Below are positions 16,897 through 25,453 of a DNA stretch of 40,389 bases, in pieces (positions within the stretch are counted from its first letter, which is position 1; every line of letters begins with the position of its first letter). The position numbers were made by a program, and so were the translations under genes. The DNA comes from Verrucomicrobiota bacterium (GTDB taxonomy: Bacteria; Verrucomicrobiota; Verrucomicrobiia; Limisphaerales; UBA9464), in the NCBI GenBank assembly GCA_947454005.1, contig CANGMH010000004.1, positions 1-40,389 on the forward strand. The letters run 5' to 3'. The notes beneath the pieces were generated by a model. The model was not told the origin of the DNA. It searched no databases and saw only the letters and a program-made list of their open reading frames with translations.

Positions 16897-18219
16897 TCAG
16901 ACCGACCAGCCTTTGCGGTAGCTGCGTCGGACGAACCGGTCCGCGGCAGGGGAGTTGGTCACCCGCATCGCCTTGGCGTCCCAATCGATCACCTGCCTCG
17001 CGCGGATGGCGACATTTCCCAACAGCACGACTTCGGTCATCGGTCCGGCTTGGTCGAATCCGGACAGCGTCTTCGGCCCGCCCTTGCAGGCCGATATCCA
17101 CTCGGCGTACTGGCCGGGTTCCCAGGCGTTCTTGTGGCGCGGTATCGTCTCGGGGATGTGCCGGAAGTCGGCCGCGGTGCGACCGGACCGGAACGTCCCG
17201 CCGCCTTCGTAGTTCGTGAGCATCACGTCTTGGTCGCCGATGATGAGCACGCCGTTGCCGTCGAACTTGGCCTTGGGGAACAGGTCTTGCGGCGGCAGCT
17301 GGCCTCCGTCGTACCACCACAGCGTGAAGGCCGGACGTGATCCGCGAGCGGGGATATCCCAGCGGACCTTGCACGAGCGAGGTCCCGATTCCTCGGTCAA
17401 GCCTTCGCTCCATGCCTCGGCGCGGGTCGCTTCGCGGATCTCGAGCGCCATGTCCGGGACGTTGAGCAGGTGGCAACCCATGTCACCGAGGGCGCCGGTG
17501 CCGAAGTCCCAGAAGCCGCGCCAATTGAACGGGACATACGACGGCGAATAGGGCCGCCCGGGCGCGCCGCCGAGCCACAGGTCCCAATCCAGGTCCTTCG
17601 GGATCGCGGGTGTCGCCGACGGACGGTCGACGCCCTGCGGCCACCAACGGCCGGGCCGGTCGGTCCAGCAATGGACCTCGTGGACGCGGCCCAGGACGCC
17701 GGCGCGGACGAGTTCGGCGTCGCGGCGGACGGCGGGATGGGAGCGTCCTTGGTTGCCCATCTGCGTGGCGACGCCTTTGCGGGCGGCCGCCTGGGTGATC
17801 CGGCGGGCCTCCTCGATCGTGTGGGTGAGGGGTTTCTGGCAGTAGACGTGTTTGCCGAGCTCGATCGCCTTCATGGCGGGCAGGAAGTGCATGTGGTCCG
17901 GCGTGGAGACCGTCACCGCGTCGATCTCGCGGCCGATCGCGTCGAACATCCGCCGGAAATCGCGGAATCGCTTGGCGGCCGGGAACCGCTTGCGGGCCTC
18001 GGCGGCGCGGGCGTCGTCCACGTCGCACAGCGCGACGATGTCCTCGGTCGCGCACATGGTGACATCGGTCCAGCCTTTGCCACCGACGCCGATGCCGGCG
18101 ATGGCCAGTCGGCCGTTCGCGCCCAGCACACGGGAGGACGACACGAAGGGGAAGGCGAGCGCGCTTGCCGCGAGGGTGGAGCGCTGGAGGAACGAGCGGC
18201 GTGTCTGGCGTGTCTGCAT
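16897..18219 (-). CDS. Gfo/Idh/MocA family oxidoreductase with Tat-type signal
   Basis: MQTRQTRRSFLQRSTLAASALAF twin-arginine signal; GIGVGGKGWTD, TVSTPDHMHFLPAMKAIELGKHVYCQKPLTHTIEEAR. Confidence 0.93.
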   Translation of the reverse strand: MQTRQTRRSFLQRSTLAASALAFPFVSSSRVLGANGRLAIAGIGVGGKGWTDVTMCATEDIVALCDVDDARAAEARKRFPAAKRFRDFRRMFDAIGREIDAVTVSTPDHMHFLPAMKAIELGKHVYCQKPLTHTIEEARRITQAAARKGVATQMGNQGRSHPAVRRDAELVRAGVLGRVHEVHCWTDRPGRWWPQGVDRPSATPAIPKDLDWDLWLGGAPGRPYSPSYVPFNWRGFWDFGTGALGDMGCHLLNVPDMALEIREATRAEAWSEGLTEESGPRSCKVRWDIPARGSRPAFTLWWYDGGQLPPQDLFPKAKFDGNGVLIIGDQDVMLTNYEGGGTFRSGRTAADFRHIPETIPRHKNAWEPGQYAEWISACKGGPKTLSGFDQAGPMTEVVLLGNVAIRARQVIDWDAKAMRVTNSPAADRFVRRSYRKGWSV

Positions 18220-18382
18220 GGTGATGTGGTGGCGGGTCCCGGGGGGATCGCGGGTCGGACCGCGGCGACGGGAGATTTCTTCGGATCCTTTCCTGTCGGG
18301 GCTCCGCGGGCAAGGCCGCGGCGGGTTCGGAAAAGACTTCTCGTCCTTGCGGGCGCTTCTGGTACAACTCACCCCCTCGCGC

Positions 18383-20485
18383 ATGACGCCCAAGCTTTTT
18401 TCTGAACTCGGCCTTTCACCGGAGATCCTGAAGGCGATCGAACGCCTCGGCTTCGAGCAGGCCTCGCCCATCCAAGCGGAAGCCATCCCGGTGATCCAGT
18501 CCGGCCGCGATGTGGTCGGCCAATCGCAGACCGGCTCCGGCAAGACCGCCGCGTTCGCCATCCCGGCCATCGAGAAGGTGGACATCAAGAACCGCGCGGT
18601 GCAGGTGCTGATCCTGTGCCCGACGCGCGAGCTCGCCGTGCAGGTGAGCGAGGAGGTCCACAAACTGGCGTGCTTCAAGCCCGGGATCCGCGCGCTGCCG
18701 GTGTACGGCGGCCAGAGCTACGAGCGCCAGTTCGCGGGCCTGAAGGCCGGCGCCAACATCGTCATCGGCACGCCCGGCCGCGTGATGGACCACATGCAGC
18801 GCGGCACGCTGCGGCTCGACCAGATCCACACCATCATCCTCGACGAGGCCGACGAGATGCTGGACATGGGCTTCCGCGACGACATCGAGCTCATCCTCAA
18901 GGCGATGCCGGTCGAGCGGCAGACCGTGCTGTTCTCGGCCACCGTCCCGCCGCCGATCCAGCACCTCATCCGCAACTACACCCGCGACGCCGTCCGTGTG
19001 CAGATCGAGGCCAAGGCCCTCACGGTGCCGACCGTCGAGCAGGTCTACTACGAGGTGGACCGCCGTTGGAAACTGGAGGCGTTGACGCGCCTCATCGAGC
19101 TGCACGACGTCACGCTCGGCATCATCTTCTGCAACACGCAGCGCATGGTGGACGAGCTCTCGGAGCATCTCCACGCCGCCGGCTACAGCGCGGACGCCCT
19201 CCACGGAGGCATGGCGCAGGCCGCGCGCGACCGGGTGATGAAGAAGTTCCGCTCCGGCGGGCTCGAGTTCCTCGTCGCCACCGACGTCGCGGCGCGCGGC
19301 ATCGACGTGGACGACATCCAGGTCGTCTTCAACTACGACCTGCCCTACGACGTGGAGGACTACGTCCACCGCATCGGCCGCACCGGCCGCGCCGGGCGCA
19401 GCGGCCTCGCGATCACTTTCGTTAGCGGACGCGAGTTCTTCCTCGTCCGCCAGATCGAGAACTTCACCCGTCAACGGCTCCGCAGCGGCCAGATCCCGAG
19501 CGAGGGCGAGATCGAGCGCGCGAAGGAGAACCAGCTCCTGCAGCGCGTCCGCACCACGCTGCAGAGCGGGGAGTTCCCGCGCCGGGACCATTTCATCGAG
19601 ACGCTGCTCGAAGAAGGTTTCGATTCCGTGGCGATCGCCAGCGCTTCGTTGCATCTGCTCACCGGTGGAGCCGAACCGGAGCCTGCCAAGAGCGAGCCGA
19701 AGTCGATGTCGGCGAAGCCTGCTCTGCCGGCCGGCCTGGCGCCGGCGCCCGCTGCTCCTCGCCCGGCGGTCCTGCCGATCGCGCGGCCTCCGGCTGCTGC
19801 CGCGCCCAAGGCTCCGGCGACGCCGCGTCAGGTCGTTGCCCCGGCCCCGAAGACGTTCGATGAATCCGGTTTCCAGGACGGCGAGAGCGCTTCCGCCATC
19901 GGTGCCTTGCCGGTGGTCGACAGCCCCGCCGCATCCGTGACCGCGCCGGAACCCAGGGTCGCGAAGGCCCCGGCCAAGAGGGCTTCCGCCGAGCCGGCAA
20001 CGATTTCCGCACCGCCGAAGCCGGCGTTGCGGTCCTCCACGTGGGATCGTCCGGCGTTCTCCGAGACCCGGCCGGCGGCCGTCCAACGTCCGGCTCCGGT
20101 CCACCGGCCCGAGCCTTTCAGGCCGGGTGCGGACCGCCCGGCACCGCGTCCGATGCCGGAACAGCGTCCCCCGGTTGATCGTCAGCGTGAGCGGGAACCG
20201 ATGCGTCCCTCCCCGGAGCCGCTGCCGGAGCCGCGTCCGGTGGCGATGACCATGATGCCCGTGTGGTTGGGCGTCGGCCAACGCGAGAAGATCACGCCGG
20301 AAGAGGTCATCACCTGCATCCAAGGCCATACAGGGTTGCCGGCCTCGGTGGTCGGCGGGATCGAGATCCACGAGGAGCACACTTTGGTCGACGTGACCGG
20401 CGAGCACGCCCGCGGGGTGGTGCTGAAGCTCAAGCACGGGCTGTTCCGCGGGAAACCGCTCCGGGCCAAGCTCGCCAACCGTTGA
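18383..20485 (+). CDS. DEAD/DEAH-box ATP-dependent RNA helicase with C-terminal DbpA-type RNA-binding domain
   Basis: SQTGSGKTAAFAIP, PTRELAVQ, DEADEMLDMGF, SATVPP, HRIGRTGRAGRSG; C-terminal EVITCIQGHTGLPASVVGGIEIHEEHTLVDV…FRGKPLRAKLANR. Confidence 0.95.
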   Translation: MTPKLFSELGLSPEILKAIERLGFEQASPIQAEAIPVIQSGRDVVGQSQTGSGKTAAFAIPAIEKVDIKNRAVQVLILCPTRELAVQVSEEVHKLACFKPGIRALPVYGGQSYERQFAGLKAGANIVIGTPGRVMDHMQRGTLRLDQIHTIILDEADEMLDMGFRDDIELILKAMPVERQTVLFSATVPPPIQHLIRNYTRDAVRVQIEAKALTVPTVEQVYYEVDRRWKLEALTRLIELHDVTLGIIFCNTQRMVDELSEHLHAAGYSADALHGGMAQAARDRVMKKFRSGGLEFLVATDVAARGIDVDDIQVVFNYDLPYDVEDYVHRIGRTGRAGRSGLAITFVSGREFFLVRQIENFTRQRLRSGQIPSEGEIERAKENQLLQRVRTTLQSGEFPRRDHFIETLLEEGFDSVAIASASLHLLTGGAEPEPAKSEPKSMSAKPALPAGLAPAPAAPRPAVLPIARPPAAAAPKAPATPRQVVAPAPKTFDESGFQDGESASAIGALPVVDSPAASVTAPEPRVAKAPAKRASAEPATISAPPKPALRSSTWDRPAFSETRPAAVQRPAPVHRPEPFRPGADRPAPRPMPEQRPPVDRQREREPMRPSPEPLPEPRPVAMTMMPVWLGVGQREKITPEEVITCIQGHTGLPASVVGGIEIHEEHTLVDVTGEHARGVVLKLKHGLFRGKPLRAKLANR

Positions 20486-20511
20486 CCCCCGGGGGGCGCG
20501 GGACCGGCGGA

Positions 20512-20691
20512 TCAGTTCCGGCTGGGGGCCGCGATGGCCGCGTTGTCGTGATGCACCGGCATCAGCCTTGTCGTCACCAACGCGGCCGCCATCGCTTTGG
20601 CGATGAGCACCGCCGCGATGAGAGCGGCCCATCGGACGACCTGATCCCAAGAGATCAAAGCTGTGCGCTCCAAGATGTCGACGATTTCCAT
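20512..20691 (-). CDS. Possible small single-TM membrane protein (~59 aa)
   Basis: MEIVDILERTALISWDQVVRWAALIAAVLIAKAMAAALVTTRLMPVHHDNAAIAAPSRN; short ORF with a credible TM helix, no family recognised. Confidence 0.35.
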   Translation of the reverse strand: MEIVDILERTALISWDQVVRWAALIAAVLIAKAMAAALVTTRLMPVHHDNAAIAAPSRN

Positions 20692-20806
20692 CGTGTCGGT
20701 AGGAAACCAGCCCGATGGTTTAAGGTCAATCCTTAGTTGGGTGCGGTTGATGCCGAGAGCCGACGCAGATGGATCCTGAGGCCCGAGTTCCGGTGCTTGC
20801 CGGATT

Positions 20807-21469
20807 TCACGCAACGGTCGGTGCGATGGCGGAAGGGCACAGGTGGCGGATCCCGCAACCGGCGCAGTCCGGTTTCCGGGCCGTGCATCGGCGGCGCCCG
20901 TGCCAGATCAGCTGATGGCTGAACGAGGTCCACCGGCCTTGGGGCACCCACTTCATCAGGGCGGACTCGATCTTGACCGGGTCGGTCTCGCAGGTGAGCC
21001 CCAGACGGCCGGAGAGGCGGGCGACATGGGTGTCCACGACGATCCCGACCTCGATGCCGAACGCGGTGCCGAGCACGACGTTCGCCGTCTTGCGTCCGAC
21101 GCCGGCCAGTGCGGTCAGCTCCTCCATCGTGCGCGGGACCTCGCCGTCGTGCTTTTCGAGCAACGTCCGGCAGGCCGACTGGATGTTCTTCGCTTTGTTG
21201 CGGAACAGTCCGATGCGGCGGATGTCCTGGGCGAACTCGTCGGCGGGCGCATCGGCGTAATCGCGGGCGGTCCGGTGGCGTTTGAACAACGCTTCGGTCA
21301 CGAGATTGACCTGACGATCGGTGCACTGTGCCGAGAGGATGGTCGCGACCAGGAGTTCGAGCGGGTCGCTGAAGTCCAGCTCGCAGTGGGCGTCGGGGTA
21401 GGCGGCCTCGAGACCGGCGATGATGCGGGTGGTCCGTGCGGCTTTGGCGGCATGAGATTCGCGCGGCAC
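20807..21469 (-). CDS. nth: Endonuclease III
   Basis: LLVATILSAQCTDRQVN, LTALAGVGRKTANVVLG (HhH), VDTHVARLSGRLGL, 4Fe-4S cluster C-x6-C-x2-C-x5-C (CTARKPDCAGCGIRHLC). Likely GTG start at 21469. Confidence 0.93.
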   Translation of the reverse strand: MPRESHAAKAARTTRIIAGLEAAYPDAHCELDFSDPLELLVATILSAQCTDRQVNLVTEALFKRHRTARDYADAPADEFAQDIRRIGLFRNKAKNIQSACRTLLEKHDGEVPRTMEELTALAGVGRKTANVVLGTAFGIEVGIVVDTHVARLSGRLGLTCETDPVKIESALMKWVPQGRWTSFSHQLIWHGRRRCTARKPDCAGCGIRHLCPSAIAPTVA

Positions 21470-21595
21470 GGGCAGGGGATAACCGGAACGTCGCTCCGTC
21501 GCAACCGGTGCGGCACGGGTTCCGTGGACCCGAAGTCCCGGCCGTCGTCCTGCGTCCCTTGTTTGGCTTCCAGACCAGGGCTGCCCCTTTTGTTT

Positions 21596-21612
21596 GTCCG
21601 GACCATCCGGAC
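21596..21612. repeat. Interrupted perfect palindrome GTCCGGA-CCA-TCCGGAC
   Basis: 7-bp arms and 3-nt spacer, in the non-coding gap between nth and the GT2 gene. Confidence 0.9.
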
Positions 21613-21838
21613 ACCGTGTGCTGGTACCGGGCCCGGCGTGCGACCGAGACGGTGGAGCGGACCGGGCTGGAGACCGGCCGCCGGGCATGCCGCTCCAGGA
21701 CCTTGGCCGCGACCGACGTGACCCTGTGCGGAAGGTGATGGCCGGTCTCCTCGCGCGGTTCCGCAAGAGCAGCGACCTTGGTTGCGACGGCGCGTGGATC
21801 CGGCGTCGTCGCACCGGTCGGGCGCGGCGCGTCGGGCC

Positions 21839-22858
21839 TCACTTCGAGAACCGGTCCCGGACGCGCTTGGCGAGGCTGAAGACCTGGGGCGCCGCCAGCT
21901 TGAGCGCGTGGCGGAGGACCGGTCTCGGCCCGGTGGGGCGATGCCGGCGGTATCCTGCGAGGAACCGACGGAATGCTGCGCGCGCCTTGGTTCCGTCACC
22001 CTCCTCGTCGTGGCCGATGGAGAGGTAGAAATCACGGAGGTTGAGCTCCCGGTCGATGAGGTCCGCGTGCCTCTCTCCGAGGAACCTGCGGAACGCGGAG
22101 TAGGCCTTGATCTCCTCGAGCGTCCGCCTGACGAGCGGTTGGGAGTTCCAATAACTCGCGTGGTGAAGGCGATAGGTGCTCGCGGGTTCTCCGCGGAGAT
22201 AGGCGAACGGCGCGACCGCCATGCAGAGCACCGCAAGGGGCCAGTCGCCCATCTGCATCTCGAAATACCAATCCGGGAAATCACCGAACACCGTGCGCCG
22301 GTACATGATCGACGAAGTGAGCGGGAAGCCGTGGGCGAGGATGTCCCTCAGTTCCAGCCGCACCCCGCCCGGGTAGTCCCGGGGATATCGGTAGCGCTCG
22401 CCGCTTGTCCTCAGCTCCCAGACCTCATGGGCGGACCCGGAGTACTCCGGATGGGCATCCAGATAATCCACCTGACGCTGGAGCTTCTTGGGATCGTTCC
22501 AGAAATCATCGCCCTCCAGCAGGGCCACGTACTCGCCCTCGCAGCGACGGATGGTCGCGACCAGGTTGAACTTGCCGCAATGACCGAGGTTCTTCTCGTG
22601 GAGCAGCAGCCGGATGCGCCCGGGATGCTTCGTCGCCAAGCCCACGACCAGTTCACGGGTCCCGTCGGTGGAGAGATCGTCGCCGAGCACGATCTCGAAC
22701 GGGAAATCGGTCTCCTGGGCCAGGACGCTCTCGACCGCCTGGACGATGTAGCGGACGTGGTTGTAGGTGATCATCGCCACGCTCACCTTCGGTTTCGTGG
22801 CGGGCTTGCCGGCGAGGACCGCCGTATCGGGCCGCAGGGCTGGAAGGTCGTTGGGCAT
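21839..22858 (-). CDS. Family 2 glycosyltransferase
   Basis: KVSVAMITYNHVRYIVQAVESVLAQETDFPFEIVLGDDLSTDGT…YVALLEGDDFW. ATG 22858, or GTG 22870. Confidence 0.92.
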   Translation of the reverse strand: MPNDLPALRPDTAVLAGKPATKPKVSVAMITYNHVRYIVQAVESVLAQETDFPFEIVLGDDLSTDGTRELVVGLATKHPGRIRLLLHEKNLGHCGKFNLVATIRRCEGEYVALLEGDDFWNDPKKLQRQVDYLDAHPEYSGSAHEVWELRTSGERYRYPRDYPGGVRLELRDILAHGFPLTSSIMYRRTVFGDFPDWYFEMQMGDWPLAVLCMAVAPFAYLRGEPASTYRLHHASYWNSQPLVRRTLEEIKAYSAFRRFLGERHADLIDRELNLRDFYLSIGHDEEGDGTKARAAFRRFLAGYRRHRPTGPRPVLRHALKLAAPQVFSLAKRVRDRFSK

Positions 22859-23035
22859 CGTGTTCGGCACCGCGCTTCCGTCCGAAGGGACCGAGGATCT
22901 GCCTGCCCGCTGGCTGCGGAGAAGCTAAGAAACCTCCAAGAGCCGGAGACCAGCCCGGAACATACAACCGCGCCGCGAGGACGTCGAGCGGTCCGCTTGC
23001 CTCGTCGTGTCCGCGGAGGTTACGGTCCCTCGGAC

Positions 23036-24049
23036 ATGGCCACACTCGCCCTGCAGCGACTCCGCGCCCTTCTCGCCCGCGCCTCCGGGACGCGCATCCT
23101 GGTGGTCGGCGACGTGATGCTCGACCACTTCGTCTGGGGCCGGGTGACGCGGGTCTCGCCCGAGGCCCCGGTCCCCGTCGTCGAATTCGAACGGGAGAGC
23201 TTCATGCCGGGCGGCGCCGCGAACGTGGCCCGCAACCTGGCGGACCTCGGCGCCGCCGCCGAGTTGTCCGGGGTCGTCGGCAGGGACCCGGACGCCGCCC
23301 GGCTCAAGCTGCTGTTGACGGCCCAGCGGGTCGGGGCCTCCGGCTTGGTCGCCTCGGCGGACCGGCTCACCGCCACCAAGACGCGGATCGTCGCGCACCA
23401 ACAGCAGGTCGTGCGCGTGGACCGCGAGTCCCGCGGCGGGCTCGGCGCGGAGACGACCCGCGCGCTGCTGCGTCGCATCGACGCCCTGTTGCCGCAAGCG
23501 GATGCGGTGAGCGTGGGCGATTACGGCAAAGGCGTCGTCACCCAGCCGCTGCTCGACGCGCTCAAAGAACGGTGCCGCGCCCAAGGCAAGTGGCTGAGCC
23601 TGGACCCCAAGCCGGTCCACCAGCTCGACCTGCGCGGCCTCTCGCTGCTCACGCCGAACCGCAAGGAAGCGTTCGAGCTCGCGGGCTTCGGCGACACGAC
23701 GCGCAACGCGGACCCGATGGCCGACGCCCAGTTGATGAAGGTCGCGGAACGTCTGCTCGCCGACCTTTCGCCGGCGCTGTTGCTCATCACCTTGGGCGAG
23801 CTGGGGATGCTGCTCTGCCGGCGGGGCGCGGCGCCGTACCACATCCCGACGGTCGCGCAGGAGGTCTTCGACGTCTCGGGCGCGGGCGACACGGTGATCG
23901 CCTCCTTCACGCTCGCCATCGCTGCCGGCGCTTCTCCGGTCGAGGCGGCGATCTTCTCGAACCACGCGGCCGGCGTCGTCGTGGGCAAGGTCGGCACGGC
24001 GACGGTCACCCCGGAGGAACTCGTCGCGAGCTTCGGAGGTGCCCGGTGA
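23036..24049 (+). CDS. rfaE1: D-glycero-beta-D-manno-heptose-7-phosphate kinase (PfkB family)
   Basis: ILVVGDVMLDHFVWGRVTRVSPEAPVPVVEFERESFMPGGAANVARNLADLGA; DVSGAGDTVIASFTLA. Confidence 0.93.
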   Translation: MATLALQRLRALLARASGTRILVVGDVMLDHFVWGRVTRVSPEAPVPVVEFERESFMPGGAANVARNLADLGAAAELSGVVGRDPDAARLKLLLTAQRVGASGLVASADRLTATKTRIVAHQQQVVRVDRESRGGLGAETTRALLRRIDALLPQADAVSVGDYGKGVVTQPLLDALKERCRAQGKWLSLDPKPVHQLDLRGLSLLTPNRKEAFELAGFGDTTRNADPMADAQLMKVAERLLADLSPALLLITLGELGMLLCRRGAAPYHIPTVAQEVFDVSGAGDTVIASFTLAIAAGASPVEAAIFSNHAAGVVVGKVGTATVTPEELVASFGGAR

Positions 24050-24597
24050 GAGACCCGAGGCCGGCCGTGTTCCTCGACCGTGACGGGACCATCAACATCG
24101 ACCGCCATTACCTGAGCGATCCGGCGAAGCTGGAGTTCTATCCCGGGGTCGGCCCGGCGCTGCGCCGCCTGATGGACGCGGGTTTCCTGCTCTTCGTGGT
24201 CACCAACCAATCGGGCATCGGCCGCGGCTACTACACCGAGGCCGACATGCACGCGGTCAACGACCGCATGGTCGCGCTGCTCGCGGCCGACGGCGTGGCC
24301 TTCGAGAAGATCTACTTCTCGCCGGAGGCGCCCGAGCAGCCGAGCCCCAACCGCAAGCCGTCGCCTCGTTCGCTCCTCGACGCGCGCGACGAGTTCGGCG
24401 TGGATCTCTCCCGCAGCTTCATGGTCGGCGACAAGCTCATCGACGTGGACACGGGCCGCAATGCAGGCTGCGCGGCGAGCCTGCTGGTCCGGACCGGGTA
24501 CGGCGCGGAGACCGAGCGGAAGGACGCCGCGAAGCTCGCTGGTGCCGTGGTGGTGGACGACCTGCCCGGCGCGGTCGCCTGGATCCTCGCGCGCTAG
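24046..24597 (+). CDS. gmhB: D-glycero-D-manno-heptose 1,7-bisphosphate phosphatase (HAD family)
   Basis: AVFLDRDGTINIDRHYLSDP, LFVVTNQSGIGRGYY, SFMVGDKLIDVDTGRNAG; GTG start overlaps rfaE1 stop (GTGA). Confidence 0.92.
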   Translation: MRDPRPAVFLDRDGTINIDRHYLSDPAKLEFYPGVGPALRRLMDAGFLLFVVTNQSGIGRGYYTEADMHAVNDRMVALLAADGVAFEKIYFSPEAPEQPSPNRKPSPRSLLDARDEFGVDLSRSFMVGDKLIDVDTGRNAGCAASLLVRTGYGAETERKDAAKLAGAVVVDDLPGAVAWILAR

Positions 24598-25328
24598 CCC
24601 GCCGACGGACGGCGACCGAAGTTGATGCCCATCACCCCTCCGAGCAGGTCGGACACCGAGGTCCCTTCGTAGCCGAGCCCGCGCAGCTTAGCGTCCACGC
24701 CGCGCTGGGCGGGATACTTCCGCAACGAATCGAGGATGTAGCCGTGGGTGTCCGCGTCGCCGCAGAAGAGGCGGCCGAACACCGGCACGCACCAGCGCAG
24801 ATAGGCGAAGTAGAGCCGTCGCCACGCGATGTGCCCGGGTTTGCCGAAATCGAGCACCAGCAGACGGCCGCCCGGGCGGAGCACGCGCGTCAGCTCGCGC
24901 AGACCCCGGTCGATGTCCGCGAGGTTCCTCAACCCGTAGCTGATGGTCACGACGTCGAAGCTCGAGTCCGCGAACGGCAAGCTCAGCGCGTCGCCCTGGA
25001 GGAAGCGCGGAGCGGCACGGAAGGAACCCGGGAGCGCCGCGGCACGACGTCGGGCGACATCGAGCATCGGGGCGCTGAAATCGAATCCGGTGGCCTCGGC
25101 GCCCGCCCGGGCGAGCGCGAAGGTCACGTCGCCGGTGCCGCAGCAGACGTCGAGCGCGTGTTCACCGGGGCGGACGGCGGCGAGCCGGACGAGGCGCCGC
25201 TTCCACAACCGGTGCAGGCCGAAGCTCTGGAGGTCGTTGATGAGGTCGTAGCGCGGCGCGACCGCGGCGAACAGGTCCACGACCCTCGCCGCCCGCGCCT
25301 CGCCCTCGACGTAGAACTTGCCGGCCAC
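24594..25328 (-). CDS. ubiE: Ubiquinone/menaquinone biosynthesis C-methyltransferase
   Basis: VAPRYDLINDLQSFGLHRLWKRRLV, DVCCGTGDVTFALA, YGLRNLADIDRGLRELTRVLRPGGRLLVLDFGKP. May be better called menG if the host uses menaquinone. Confidence 0.92.
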   Translation of the reverse strand: MAGKFYVEGEARAARVVDLFAAVAPRYDLINDLQSFGLHRLWKRRLVRLAAVRPGEHALDVCCGTGDVTFALARAGAEATGFDFSAPMLDVARRRAAALPGSFRAAPRFLQGDALSLPFADSSFDVVTISYGLRNLADIDRGLRELTRVLRPGGRLLVLDFGKPGHIAWRRLYFAYLRWCVPVFGRLFCGDADTHGYILDSLRKYPAQRGVDAKLRGLGYEGTSVSDLLGGVMGINFGRRPSAG

Positions 25329-25453
25329 GGCCGCACCCTAGGGGCAAACCGCCGGGCACGAAAGCCCGGGCCGCCGAGGGTCCCGGGATCTTCGCGGGTT
25401 TTCGCGACGCCTTTTGCCTTTTGCCGCCGGCCTTCGCTACCGTCCGCCCGCCG

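Noticed and set aside
18416-20650. 744-aa minus-strand ORF over the DEAD-box helicase
   Set aside because: Antisense shadow; the + strand gene has all helicase motifs.
21470-21814. N-terminal extension of the nth ORF
   Set aside because: Arg/Ser/Pro-rich sequence unlike endonuclease III; the conserved protein begins near PRESHAAKAARTTRIIAGLEAAYPDA, so I used GTG at 21469.
25352-25369. CCGGGC-ACGAAA-GCCCGG hairpin between ubiE and the first GT4 gene
   Set aside because: The genes are divergent, so a terminator is not expected, and short GC hairpins are common at this GC content.
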